This document shows, piece by piece, positions 47,185-59,267 of a DNA stretch of 64,000 nt. The notes beneath the pieces are model-generated. The model did no database searches, had not been told where the DNA came from, and saw nothing but the letters and a program-made list of their open reading frames with translations. Both the position numbers and the translations under genes were made by a program. How positions within the stretch are numbered: the first letter of the stretch is position 1; every line of letters starts with the position of its first letter. Source of the DNA: Malurus cyaneus samueli (lineage: Eukaryota; Chordata; Aves; Passeriformes; Maluridae); NCBI GenBank assembly GCA_009741485.1, contig CM019229.1:4244385-4308384 (forward strand), in the 5' to 3' direction.

Positions 47185-49847
47185 TTTAAAGCCCTGCCCC
47201 AGGAGAGGGCACCAGACCCCCTCTGTGCATACACAGCCACCTCCCAGCGCCGGGGCTGGGCACGCAGGGTGCTCCATGGGTCAAACCCACCCCTCAGCCC
47301 CCGGGGCATCGCTCCCCTGCTCTGGGGCAGCCAGGCTGGGATGCTCTGGGGCTGCAGTTCAGGATCAGTAAACCCTCTGGAACGCAGCATCCTTGCCTCC
47401 AGTGCTGCCAGCCCCCAGCAGAAACCTCTTCCTTCCAGCCCAGCCCTCCCAGCCCTCGGCTCTCCCCATCCTCGCTCTCCCTCAATTATTTATAAGCTCT
47501 GAATGTGCTTCACTCCACAGAAGCGTTTAGGGAGAAAGGTTGTATGAAAGAGGCATTAGACAAAATAAAGTTATACGGCACTGTAAATAGAGAGGGTGGT
47601 GTGGTTTGGGTTTTCTTTTTTCTTTCTGTAAAAGTCAATCTGCTTGGGAAAACAGCACCTTTCCCAGAGCTGCTGGGAACACTGAGGGCAGGATCAGGTT
47701 TAATGAGGAGCAGTGGGCAGCAGCTTAAGCACACTCAGAGCAGGGAAGTGAAGCAAGGCAAAGTTTATCCCAGATTTGTTTCCCTTGGGCAGGGGGTCGG
47801 GTCGGTTTTTGGTTTGGATGGTTTATCCCATCCTGCCGAAGGAGCAGCACTCGCAAACCCTTTCAGAGCCTTTCCATAGAGGAGGAAATCCTTCTGCTCT
47901 GTGCAGCTCCTGCAGGGAGAACGCTCCAGCTGTAGGGCTTTGATGAGGTTAAACATTAATTAAATCAAACCACAAGAAAATAATTACACACATGCATCCA
48001 TCAGGCTGACTTGTCACTACCCAGAAACAAAGTTGGATGCAAACCCCATCAGCGGAACTGTCATGCGGCCGTTAGGAGGAAATGAATGCATCCCAAATGG
48101 ACAATTTCATTTAAGGGGAAGGAAAAAATACCTCTCATGGATTGCAATGGATTAATGAGGCAAAGAGTTTATGTTTGCAATTGGCTGGAAAATGCAAACA
48201 CCCCGAGTTTGTTGTGGTATCCTCCTTTCCCCTCAAGGGTGATTTGCGCTCCAGCCGCTCACCCGTCAGACAGGTAACCACAGGCTGTAAAAAACAAAAC
48301 CTCTGGCACAGGAAAGGCCAGGGAATGGGCAGGGAAAGGCATGGATCAGCTCAGCAATAGTGCCTGGCCCCCATTTCCACAGGCAGAGAGATATTTAAAT
48401 TCAGAGGGAAAGGGGATGGATGGGATGGGGCTGTGGGGAGCGGGATCTCCACTGGAGATTCTGGGTCCGGCTGGCTTTTTGGAGCTGCCCACTGATGTCT
48501 GCTGATTGAGACCTTAAAATCTCCTTTTTAGGGCATGCTGGTGAGGGATCCCCATGTCTGGGGATACAGAGTGTCCTCCTGAAGCCCATGGGGCCATTCT
48601 GCCACAGGTCCAGACACTGGGTACAAACCAAGCTCATGTTCTCATATTGAGAAAATGAGTGTGGAGAAATAGAGAGAGACCAAAGACGCTCTTGTCCTGA
48701 TATCCACTGACTGTTGCTGAGTCCATGGGCTGTAGAGGAATGCTGGGGAGGTGGGAAATGGGGTGGGGGAGGTCCCCAGGGATTAGGGACAAACCAGGCT
48801 GGCTCAGGGCCATGCTCTGCTCCCACACAGCCAGTGGCTCTGCCTGCAGCTGAGCATTGTGTCTCCTCCTGAGCTCAGCTGCAAGGATTAACTGACTTGT
48901 TCCATTAGTGACCAAAAAGCCTCTTACCTTCAGGCAGTTCAAAAGTGAAATAATAATACACCCCCACACACAAACACAAAAAAAAAAAAAAAAAAAAAAA
49001 AAAACAGGCTGGAGAAAGAAATCAGAGAAACTTTCCCTGACAGTCCCTGTGGACCCCAGAGCACCCACACACACACAGTGAAACCCAGAGACACGTATTT
49101 GAATAACTACTAGAAAATAAACCAAATAATTTAAACCAGTTAAAGAGTCAGAACATTTTCTTCACACTAAGTAAATAATTTATGGGCAGAGCTATAATAA
49201 AAAAAAAAAGCCCTCTCCAGGCCTGTATCGCAGGAAAATGCATCAGGAATAAAAGATCGCATTTCAGAGTCATAAATAAATGAAAAACAAAGCCAACAGT
49301 AAACAGAAAGGAAAGTATTTCCTTCCCAGCTCCCAGTGCTGCCACAAATACCCTCAGTGCACTGGGCAGACTGGGGCCATCATCCCCATCATCCTGAAGG
49401 GATCTGATGTCTCCTCCTCCTCCCCACAGATGGAAATCTGGACCCAAACCCTTGGCACAGCTTTTTGTGTGGCACAGCCTTTATATCCATGAATGCTGCT
49501 CCCACCCTCTGTGCAGCTCCTAAAAGGAGAGCCCAAAAACCCCTGAGCACTGAGAAAGCAGAAAGAAGCCCCAGTGGTGTGTATTAATGCCAAAGTGAAT
49601 TTCACCCTTCTGTTAAACAAAAACTTGACAAGAAACCGTGTTTCAGTGCCACCTGGGTTAGCTGGGGTGGCTGGCAGGCGCTCTGGGGAGGGGACATGCT
49701 GTGACACAAACACCTCCATGGACCACCCAGAGGCTGTGCGTGGCGTTTGCCCCTCTCTCCGCCCAGCACACAGCAGCTCTGGTGTCCCCATGCTCAGCAG
49801 TGAGGATGAGGAAGCTCTCCCCTTCCTCCCCAGCCGTGGGCACCTAC

Positions 49848-49997
49848 CTCGGGGCCGGCTGCGGCGTTTCCGTCGGCCCACGGAGGTGCTGCGCAGCGCG
49901 GGCTGCAGCTGCCCGATCTCGATGGGCGTGTTGGTGCGGAAACTCTCCTTGAACTTCTGCATCAGGGACTCCACCGTCTCCTGCGTCACCTCGGCAG
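49848..49997 (-). CDS. ASTN2: astrotactin-2, internal exon (1st visible, most 5'), cytosolic linker
   Basis: This 150-nt exon encodes TQETVESLMQKFKESF, then NTPIEIGQLQPALRSTS and the basic run RRKRRSRPR. It starts with two bases completing an Ala codon and ends with one base of Gly (phase 1-1). The acceptor is TGTTGCAG/CT and the donor is GAG/GTAGGT. The segment lies in the cytosolic part between membrane helices 1 and 2. ASTN1 has an unrelated sequence here. Astrotactin-2 is a vertebrate perforin-like membrane protein that controls surface levels and trafficking of ASTN1 and synaptic proteins during glia-guided neuron migration. A frameshifted copy lies 4.85 kb to the left. Confidence 0.94.
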
Positions 49998-51550
49998 CTG
50001 CAACACCAGCAAAGGGGCTGTGGTTAGAGGGGGGCTGGGGCACAGTGTCCCCATTGCCCGTGAAAACCTTCCCTTGTGTAAGGCAGAGTCCTGGGACAGG
50101 AGCTCTGCCAGTCCCCTCTGATGTCACCCACAGGGACCCATCCGGTGCTTTTCAGATCTTACCAAAGCCACAGAAATCAGAAAATCGTGAGTTTATGGAA
50201 ATTACATTTTTCCACGCTGCTTTCCAGCATTTTGGAGTATTCCCTGTCTCTCTCCCATACACCATGCCCTTACCCAAGTTACAGCCTGCAAGGTTCAGAT
50301 CATACAGAGCACTGAGCTGGCTTTGGGTCGGGTTTAACTCTGCACCAGGAGCTCAGAATTGAACCTCAACCTTGGCAGCCTTTTAGGGCACCAGGAATTC
50401 CCCAAAAAGCAGGTTTGGGATTTTGGAGTGATGGGGAAGGCTGGAATGGGAGTCAGGTGAGCAATGTGCAGCTGGTCCAGGAATGCTCTGTGCTGCAGCA
50501 GGATTCCTTGGGGTCTCCCAGAAGCACTCACACGCTGGGATGCAGCACCTGAGGTCAAGAAACACCTTCCTGCAATGCCCCACGACACTATGATGATATT
50601 AAAGCAATTCCCCTCCTCGTTCTTACACACCCTCAATCCAGAAATACCAAAAAAAATCCTCCCAGAACTTCTAATGAAGCTCCCTGCTGATCTGTGCAAT
50701 GGGGAGTAACAGGAAGATCATGAAACCACTCACAAAAAGCAAAGATGAAATTTCGGATCAAAAGGTTTGACCCCTGGGACACAGGGGTCTCCCAGGTTCA
50801 ACTTTGGCTTGGCCTCTGTCAGCTCCTTGAATAAACTCATTAGCAGGACACAACCTCCGCCCTGTCTCCATTTCCAGAGTCACAAAGTTCCCTCGATGAG
50901 CTCCAGAAGCTCCCCCTGTCTGCAGCATGCTGGTGTGGAGATTGCAGGGATCCCAGCTCCTACAGCCACCCCATATCCTGCTTGGATAAGGGGTAAGTGA
51001 GCACCCTGGAGCTCCCAGCCTGCCAGGAGTTATGGGCTGATGCATCATCCCATCCCATCTCCAGGATCCAGACACATCGGAGGTGCGCGGAGCTCCTCAG
51101 GCACCCAGCGAGCTCAGGGTGCAGAACCACTCTGCAACACAGACACCAATTCCCTTCCCAGAGTGGTGCAGGGAGTTTAGAGTTCAGTTGGAAGAGACAC
51201 CAGCCATGCAGGATGAGGCATTTGTCATTCTAGGTAAGGATTTCACCTAAACACGGAGTCTGCAGCAGAATATCCAACATCCAGCCATGCTGCAGGGAGC
51301 AGAGAGCCCTCGGCACCCGATGCCACACCAGCCCACCGAGCAGCTCCCCTTCCTGCTCCCTAAATCCCACATGTGAAATCCTCAGCCTCCCCAGGGTGCT
51401 TTCCTACCCCTCTGGGCTGATTCTGAAATCTGCTGGGGCCATTGGGATAGGGAGAACCCGAGAGCAGATCAGGCGGGCTCAGCAGAAGAACCCCTCCAGC
51501 CTGTGCTGCCATACTGGGAGAAGGGAGACATCCACTCATCTCCCCCCACC

Positions 51551-51650
51551 ATCCATCCATCCATCCATCCATCCATCCATCCATCCATCCATCCATCCAT
51601 CCATCCATCCATCCATCCATCCATCCATCCATCCATCCATCCATCCATCC
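51551..51650. repeat. ATCC tetranucleotide microsatellite, about 25 perfect units
   Basis: About 100 bp of uninterrupted ATCC. It gives open frames in several phases (Ile-His-Pro-Ser and Trp-Met-Asp-Gly type repeats), which are not genes. Confidence 0.97.
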
Positions 51651-52528
51651 ACCCACCACACCAGGCACAGAGAAACAAGGATCCAACCCACTGCCTGAGT
51701 TAAGTGCCAGCAGTGGAATCGTTTCAGGAAAGCTCCAGAAAGAAAGGGAGCCAAGGGACTAGCTGTATTAAGTCTCTGAATTTTCCAATCCCAGGCTTCC
51801 CTAGGAGCCACAGATAAAAGACAGAATTCCCCAAAGCCCTCCACATTTAGGGCAGGCAGAGCTGAATCCTGCAGTGTTGGGTGCCCCAGCAGGCAGCATC
51901 ACAAGGAGAAAAATCAATTGAGAGCAGGGAAAGATTTCCAAAGAGCACCCAGTGCCATCCCCACAGCACACAGGGCACCCCAGGGGCCAGGGAAGGATGC
52001 TGTGGCAGCACCGAGGTGGCTCAGCCACCGTGTGCACTGGGGGAAGCCTGGCCTTGCAGGAGCACACGTGGCAGGGCCTCCCCTGAACAGATGGAGAGTC
52101 ACCCAGAGCTTGGGGCTGTGTGACATGGGACATGTGGAGGCGGAGCAGGGAGCTCTGGAGTGCCTCACACGGCTGAGGCTTGTTTACTGAAAGGAGGGCA
52201 GGAGGAGAGCACGGGAGGGAGGAGGAGGAGCGGGCCATGCCTTCAGTGAGCAACGAGGTCACAGCAGTCTGATGGCTCCTGCCTGGCTGATGGCAGCACG
52301 GTGATTGTGCCCATCTGGCCACCACGATGGCACAGCCATCCCAAGGCAGCTGCTCCCGCGCCTGTCAGAGGAGGGAGTGGGGAAGAAGGGAGGGTCTCTC
52401 AGCTGCTGAGTGTTTGGGATGATGCTACAAACACTGCAGGAATGGGAGCAAAGAGCTGGTGTGTCTCACGGCTCTGCACAGCTCAGGTGTGCCAGCACAC
52501 CGCCGGCTTCTCTGAGCCCCTGGGCACA

Positions 52529-52676
52529 GGGGGCTGGAGGAAGGAAATGGGAAAGGGAAGCAAGTGGAAGGAGGGAAAAGTAAAGCAGGGGAAGAGAAGG
52601 AAAAATAAAATAATAAAGGGAAGGGAAGGGGAAAGAAAAAAACAGCGAAGGGGGAAAAATAAGACATGAGAAAAGA
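52529..52676. repeat. purine-rich GGAAG/GAAAA tract
   Basis: About 150 bp of almost pure A/G on the plus strand, without a strict unit. Mirror-like polypurine tracts of this kind can form triplex DNA, though nothing here shows that it does. Confidence 0.85.
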
Positions 52677-54539
52677 CTCTTGTTGACGTGATCTCAGCAA
52701 GCGGAGTTTGGCGTGAGTGGGCAGCATGGAGAAAACCCTCAGTGACAAATGAAAGATAGCAGAGCTTCAACTGTGTGAGCATGAGGGGTGAAGGATGAAG
52801 GGAGAGCCCTTCATGCACTGCCAGCACTGCCAAAAGGGAGCGAGAAGGGACGGCTGCACCATAACAGAATGAGACAGCACTCGCTGGGGCTTTTATCACA
52901 TCCACGAGAGAGAGTCCACTGCACACCAAACTGCCATCTGGGCCTCCCACAGCAGCCCCTGGGGTTTTAACTGGCCAGAAATGAATGGGAAGAAGCACTG
53001 CTGTGGCCTTAATAATTTGCTTTAACTACTGGCCAGCCCTGGATGGGATGACCCCTGTAGATCAATTCTACACATCCCTGCAAGCCCCTCCTGGACTGGC
53101 TTTGTCAAGCACAGGCTCAGCCAGCAGCTCCTGGCACCTCCACGGCACCCACACGCTGCTCCCCTCCCTGGCACAACACAGTGTGCCAAACAAGCGTGCT
53201 TGAGATCGCCCAAAAAATCACATCAGCCACGTCAGCAGTGCCCAGGCACCAGCTCCTCCCAGTGCTGGCCAAACACGACACATCTCAGAGGCGACAGGAC
53301 CGTCCTCCCCTGGAGCTGAGCGTGCCAAACGCCTTCTCTCCCCTCCCCGGCTCCCAGGAGATAAATCCAGCCAGGCTGCCGAGCTCTGTCAGCGCTCTGA
53401 GAGATTCTCCAGCCTGGCAGCGGTGGTGAGATCCACGCCGAGGTTTGGCACCACGCTGCCATCTCCACCTCCCCACACTGCCGGCCCAGGAGCGGCTGGA
53501 GCACGGCAGTCACGAGGCTCTCCGGCCCCCGCAGAATCAGCTTCCCTCTCTGGCAGCGCTTTAAGGACGCAGCTGAAGGTCACCCTACCTTTGCAAAGCA
53601 CAGCACACGTTCCTGACAAACACCTCCCTCCTGTCCACCCCCACGTTCTGTTTGAAAAGCGATTCGCTCTCCTTATGGCTCCCCTGTTCGTTTGCACGTC
53701 TCCCACAAAACAATCCCTACCCAGAGCCGTCCTTCTCCTCCTTCCTTTCTGCTGGCACAAACTGCGGTGGGAAAATATGTTGTTTGGCTTAAAAATTACA
53801 ACGACAACAACAACAAAAAAAGTAGTCACCAACTGAACAATATGAGCAATGTTTGGGTATAAAAATACATCGCAATGGAGGTGGGAAGCGGCAGCGTTTG
53901 TTCCAGCCTTCGCAGGACTCCCAGCACAGCCAGGAGAGCTGAACCCTGGGTATGGGGGCTGTTTTGGGGAGATGCCATGAGTAGGATCCCCATCCCAGGA
54001 ACGATTCTTCAGGTCAGAGTACCTGGCTTGGATCAATCAATCACCCACAATCCCTGCTTGATTTAATAAATTCTGAATTGATGAACTCTGTGATGCCCCA
54101 CCAGCTGCATGTGGATGGCATCTCCACTATTCCAGGACATTACCAAGGGATAAGGCACTACAAAAAAACCCTTTGACTGCCAGCAAAGCAAGACAGCGAT
54201 GGAAATACCTCACAAAAAAATCTTTCTGAGGTATTTCAGTCTCCAGACATGGCCTTGAGGACCCCCAGGATCAGCTTCTCCCAAACCAGGCTTAAACCTT
54301 GTGCTGCCATTGGGTGGTGGGAGAGCTGGACAGTCCTACATCCTGGGTTGTTTTGCATCTTATTGAAACAAAACAGTGAGGTTTGAGGTCTGCAAAGGTG
54401 CCAGCTTCCCCGAGCCTCCCAGACTTTGGTGTCTGGCATAAAGGTTCTTTTGCTGGAACCACAACCAGGTGGTTGTTTTTACCACCACCTGCACTCCCAC
54501 AGCTGCAGGAAGAGGACTGGCAAGGAAACAGCAGCTCCT

Positions 54540-54800
54540 ATCAGAGCTAGATGTGGACTAAAACATTTTTATGAAATACAGCTTCTTAAGCATTTGGTTT
54601 TCTCATCCCTCTCTTTGATTTCTTGTCAGAAGGCAAGTTATCGATCCCTCAATATTAACAGTGGCTACAGCGCTCCCAGAGTCTTAGGGAGAGAAATAAC
54701 TCCAGAGCATCTCAAGAGCTGCTCGACTGAGCATTTTGCAACAAGAAAAACTCAATCAAGGACCGAATTAAAAAGTTTGGGTGCAATTAGAAGCCAGGGT
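54540..54800. promoter_or_regulatory. intronic island, candidate conserved noncoding element
   Basis: About 260 bp of complex AT-leaning sequence, free of simple repeats, includes TTATCGATCCCTCAATATTA and CTGAGCATTTTGCAACAAG. It differs in texture from the surrounding GC-rich intron. Conservation is not testable here. Confidence 0.25.
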
Positions 54801-55044
54801 TAGTGGGGTTTATACCCCTTGACCTTCATGGCTGCTTGTAGGATGCAGCCCTCTCACCTCAGACACTGGCTCTTCTCAAAGACTCTCCTGCCCTTTTACT
54901 GATTCCTTCCAGTATTTTTCAAATAATCTGCTTTTTCTAGGCACAGGGCAGGGCACTCTCCTGGGAGCCACTGACGTGGGCTCTAAAGGTCTAACACATC
55001 ATCACGTCCCTAACACGCCACGGGAACACCAGGAACGCACACCA

Positions 55045-55310
55045 CAGTTTAATAACATTATAATTGTTTCCTCCAAATCAGCCCCCTGATATTCAGCAAG
55101 CTCATTTTGATGTTTCTGGATCGATATTTCAGAAATTTCTGTTCTACAAAGCATTTCGAGAAATTGACTTTCCGATCCTATTTGGAACGAGCGTAAATTT
55201 CACAATACTGGAAGTTTTCCACACGGTGGAAAACCCTGATTTCTCACCAGCTCTAAATAATGGGTGTTTGTTGCTTTTCGAAGCATGAAATAACTAACGG
55301 TGTTTGTTCT
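55045..55310. promoter_or_regulatory. AT-rich intronic island, candidate conserved noncoding element
   Basis: An AT-rich, non-repetitive block has AACATTATAATTGTTTCC near its start and several AAATTTC/GAAATTT inverted words. A 74-codon open frame crosses it but shows no recognisable protein feature. An enhancer is the likeliest functional reading, but it is speculative. Confidence 0.28.
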
Positions 55311-55698
55311 GAGACTGGGATGTGGACTGATTTTCAACAGTGCCACCCTGAAGGTACCGAGCTCCACAGAGCTTTACTAGCATAAAATTAGGTAATTACA
55401 CTGATGCTGATGCGATGACAGTGGGAGAGATTTGTACAACAGCTTCGCATGCACTCGGAGGAAAACACAACTGGAGAGCGACATCCTGCCACAAAGCATG
55501 GGGAATGTGACAGAGGCACAGGAAATGTTGAAAAATTCACCTCTCTGTGTGTTTCTCCAGCCACCAAATCCCTCTGGAGCAGGAGAACCTGTCCCCTTCA
55601 GTTCCCTGATCTCCTGCAGTCCATGTCAAATGCCACATGCAGCCACTGTGTCCCAAAAACACCAGGGAGCTGCTGGTTGTATAAACAAGCAACTCAGA

Positions 55699-55950
55699 AG
55701 ATATATATATATGTATTATTTTAATGCATATATATATATATCTCCATATATTTTTTAAAATTTAAATCCAAATATATATCCATTTATATTTTCATTTAAA
55801 TCCAAATATATATCTCCATGTATATATTTTTTTATTTAAATACATATATATCCATATATATTTTTAAATACAGATATATATCTCCATATATTTACTTTTA
55901 TTTAAAAGCATATATCTATATCTCTATATATAGATATTTATATTAAAAAA
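55699..55950. repeat. TA-rich interrupted microsatellite
   Basis: About 250 bp is dominated by ATATATATAT runs alternating with CCAAATATATATCTCCATAT-type spacers. This suggests a higher-order unit of roughly 45-60 bp. Strand slippage or cruciform formation would be expected in such sequence. Confidence 0.92.
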
Positions 55951-56316
55951 ATCAAGGAAGCAAAAATTACCACACATGACAATACACTGGAGGACCGAGC
56001 AGCTCCTGTAACGCCTCCATGTCCAAACCATACTTACATGAACCCATCAGGGGAAATGTCACCCATGGCACCATGGGCTTTGTCACAGCTGTTCCCCAGC
56101 CCAGCCCCACCATCGCAGCACGAGGGAGGATCAATCTATTTCCAAAAAGCTCTTTTACAAAGTGGGGTTCTCACACACAGCAACAGAGGGAGAGAGGAAC
56201 CCAGGAGCATTTTGAAAACAGCCTGGTATTCCACGTCGGCTTTTTTCTTTCTTCTCTCTCCTGGCCCTTTTTGTTGAGTTTTAAAATAGAGGCTGTATAC
56301 ATTTTTTTTTAGCACA

Positions 56317-56358
56317 GCTATTAATACGTGGCTATTAATACATGGCTATTAATACATT
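56317..56358. repeat. 14-bp tandem triplicate
   Basis: GCTATTAATACGTG, GCTATTAATACATG and GCTATTAATACATT follow one another without spacers. Each holds a TTAATA core. Confidence 0.9.
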
Positions 56359-57059
56359 AATAGATTATTATATACATTAATAAATCTCTCGCTATAAAAA
56401 TAGATCTTTATACGCAAAAGTCTGATTTCAATTGCAAATTGGAGGGGGAGGGAAGCAGAAGAAGAGATAAAGTTTTATTCAAGATGTCTCCTTTGAAGGA
56501 AACTGAACAAATGTACTTTCCTCCTTCATATATTCATGAGATGACGGCTTCCCTACCCCGTTCTCCGCCACCCTCAGCTCCGGGCTCGGAGCCAGCACAG
56601 CCCTTATCTGGTACGAGGCAGGGAAGAAAAAAAAGTCCTGATAGGATCAGAAGTTTTCAGTAGTTTAACAAATCTGGGAAAAAGTCTCCATTGGGTTCTA
56701 ATAAAGCTTTAGGAGCGTGACGGGAAAGGGGATGCCGGGAAAGGCTGGTGTGCAGTGGGGAGGGGGATGGAGAGCAGCATCCTGCAGTGGGGACAGGGAC
56801 TCCAGGGCACCCTAAAACCCTTCTGGATATGAATCCACTCTTTTATTTTTGCCTTTATCACCAATCTTTGCCATTTCATCTAGAGGGAGAGCCAGAGAGA
56901 ACTTCTACAGCTGCATGGGGAGGAACTGCCAGGATCCCATCCCGCTGGGAAGGGACGGGCAGAGCCAGAGCCCACAGCAGTGTCCACCCAGCCCCGGCCA
57001 CCCTGACCCTTCCTCATCCCCTCCCCAGTCACGGCGCTCAGCAGCTTCCCAGCTAATTG

Positions 57060-57380
57060 CCTCCACTCATGTGTGCAAACCAACCGTTTACCGGAAAATG
57101 TCACGGAATGTTAATTTCATTCGGAATGCGCTTCCATTTTTTTACGATGGGAAATGAATAAGCGTTGCGTTAATAGCATAATTTCCAACTCCAACCGCAG
57201 TCGCAGCCCCGCGGATGGGGCTGAGAGTTGCTCGTCACCCCGCACCTCCCCTGCCTCTTCACCTTCCTCCTTTCCCTCCCCCGTTCCCCCCCTTCTCCTG
57301 TTGGTAATTAAGATAATGCAATGTAATTATAAACATATTAGGGAAGATCAAAAGATCAAACGCTGAAGAGATGCGGTCCG
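57060..57380. promoter_or_regulatory. intronic island, candidate conserved noncoding element
   Basis: Complex sequence with CATTCGGAATGCGCTTCC, GCGTTGCGTTAATAGC and a AGATAATGCAATGTAATTAT block, with both CpG words and AT-rich cores. The island reappears, with many indels, in the noisy duplicate at about 61577-61830. That is an assembly effect, not biological duplication. Confidence 0.28.
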
Positions 57381-58618
57381 ACGGTCCCGCTTCCGCCGCA
57401 CACCTCTGCCTGGAGAGCACCTCCCAAATGCTGATGGGTCCCTGCACTCCTGGGGCTGCTCCAGCTGGGTTTGACCTTCCCAGGACCTGTTTGTGGCCAA
57501 GAAACCCTCAGCTCTTCCATGGGGCTAGCTCTTCCATGAGGATTTCTAGCACATCCCTCCCCTACCATGTGCAGGGTGTTTATTTCTTCATCCCATTTCT
57601 CCTGCAAGGAAAAACCTTTGGCAGTCGGGTGCTGCCCATCTCCTTCTGCCCCAGTACTGAGGAGGTCCAATCCAACAGAGACTCCATTTCCCATTTTCTC
57701 AGCTCTAATAAAACCCTTAACTTGGTTTTTTTTACGAGACACCGTAACTTTTTTTGCTTAGGCAGCGAGCAGAGAGGATGAGGGAAGATGGGCAGACCCT
57801 CGGTAGCAGCTAATGCTCCTCAAGTTATCAAATAATTGAAAAGTTAAATAACAACACTCTGGAGAAAGCTTCTCGATTTGGAGCTAATGGACACACGGAA
57901 CAGTCCGGGCTAATGTTGCGTGGAGGAGAGACACTGGAGGAGAGCACAGAGTGACCTCCCCCTGTGCACCACACAGCTCCTGCACTCCACAGAGCCAGGG
58001 GACACGGCCCCATGGAGACAGCTGGGCCAGGGACACACTGAGAGCAGGATAAATCCCATCCCCACCTAGCTGAGGAGCCACTGCTGGCAGACAAACCTGG
58101 AGGCAGCAGCACTTTGGCATCTGCCAAACGAGTGTGAGCAAGTGCCAGCACCCCAAAGGATGGGCACGGGCAGGCAGGGCTCCAGGAACAGCCACAGCTG
58201 GGTGGAAAACGTGGCACAGAGGTACCTACTCCAGTCTCAACCACCACCCAACCCCTCTCTCAGTGGCACGGTGCAGAATGAACTTTTTTAGTGAGAAAAT
58301 ACATTTCCTCTGCCCAGCGGACAAGGTGACATTTTTCACAGTACTGACAATGCTGTGCCACGTGCCAGGACGAACGAGGGAGCAATGCCAACCCAGAGGA
58401 GAAGGACAAACTACCAAAATCTCTCAATGTGGCCAGGAGCTTCAGCTCAAAAAAAGCAGCACCAAAAGGACCAACCACCTCAGGCAGGAGACAATGAGCT
58501 GAGAGCTGGTTTGTTGGCTCAGGAGAAGACCTAGAGTAAAGGGAACACCCAGAAAGCTCAGGGTATCAAAACCCAAACCAATTCCAAGCCATGCAGGTAA
58601 AGAAGAGAGGCTGAGCAC

Positions 58619-58857
58619 NGCCAGGCTCACAGGACCCAGTGGGAGAGTCACAGCAAACGCCGTAACTCAGCGGGGCCGTCAGAAAGGATTGATTTGAAGC
58701 ACCTTGTTAATAAGTTTCCTCTCCCACTGGTCCTTCAGGGAGGTCAGTGCCTAATGATAAATGGGGCTGGAAGGTGCCTGCAGACCCAGTATCAGCACAG
58801 GTGCCCAGCCTCAATCCATCTTCCTTAGGAGCCAGCTGACAAAACCGTCTCGGTGCN
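58619..58857. other. two isolated ambiguous bases (N at 58619 and 58857)
   Basis: Single N calls lie in CTGAGCACNGCC and CGGTGCNGTAGCC. They mark weak consensus in the good copy. They fall in the interval that is repeated as noisy sequence after gap 2. Confidence 0.95.
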
Positions 58858-59267
58858 GTAGCCAGGTAAAACACGACCGATGGGAAGAGGACACGCAAAC
58901 AGAGCGAAGAGTTGGTGCTGTGGCTGCCCTCCCTGCTCCCTTCCCCATAAAATCCACCAGTCTGGGGTGGACTGATGGGGAAAAAGCTCCACATGCTGAC
59001 TGGTGGAGCCAAGATGTCGCAAAAAGCCAAGGAGAAGAAGGGCTGAATATCACACACTGAGACAAACCCATCACTCCTGAGCAGGGGACAGGATCCAGAG
59101 CAGCCTCAGCTCTGAGCCCCACATCCCAAGGGCTGAGTCCTCACCACCATCTGTATGCTTCCAGCAGAAATGGGGAACACTGTGAGGTTGTTCTCCTTCA
59201 TCCCACATCCTCTATTCCTGATCAGTCTGACTGCAGAAACCAGTGGCAGGTTTTTACTCCATGCTGA

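Larger units (their letters stand above)
37670..49847 (-). other. ASTN2: ASTN2 intron (12.2 kb as assembled, about 7.3 kb if the false duplication is removed)
   Basis: As assembled this intron contains a 36-bp and a 25-bp minisatellite, poly-A tracts at about 41725-41771, all of duplicate copy A with a broken exon copy, a 25-N gap, and the left part of copy B. If copy A plus the gap is an assembly artefact, the real intron is about 4.84 kb shorter. The stretch 40.7-41.1 kb is AT-rich but otherwise unremarkable. Confidence 0.8.
47185..52043. other. duplicate copy B, right of gap 1 (the more reliable copy)
   Basis: This about 4.86-kb block repeats 42345-47156 in the same orientation. It begins at the first base after the gap with TTTAAAGCCCTGCCCC and ends near CCACCGTGTGCACTGG, after which sequence is unique. 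It carries the intact 150-nt ASTN2 exon with correct phase and splice sites, so it should be preferred over copy A. Most of the 46-bp length difference from A comes from indels plus the ATCC array. Confidence 0.88.

Noticed and set aside
1165..49997. Assignment of the exons to ASTN1
   Set aside because: The exons match the ASTN2 forms ([42 protein letters not shown]). The ASTN1 residues recalled at these places differ at many positions.
49354..50127. 257-codon minus-strand frame covering the ASTN2 linker exon
   Set aside because: Only the 150-nt spliced exon inside it is real. The remainder is intron read-through past canonical GT and AG sites.
49574..50362. 262-codon plus-strand frame opposite the ASTN2 exon
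   Set aside because: It is an antisense shadow of a GC-rich exon and its flanking intron, with no recognisable protein feature.
51360..51698. Open frames with Trp-Met-Asp-Gly or Ile-His-Pro-Ser repeats
   Set aside because: They are read-throughs of the ATCC microsatellite.
42345..52043. A genuine tandem exon duplication in ASTN2
   Set aside because: The duplicate abuts an N gap, one copy is frameshifted by single-base losses, and a second gap shows the same behaviour. Assembly overlap explains all of this more simply.
53423..53836. 137-codon plus-strand frame upstream of ASTN2 exons
   Set aside because: It has no recognisable domain or splice signals and ends in an ACA/AAC simple repeat. 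It looks like a chance frame in GC-rich intron.
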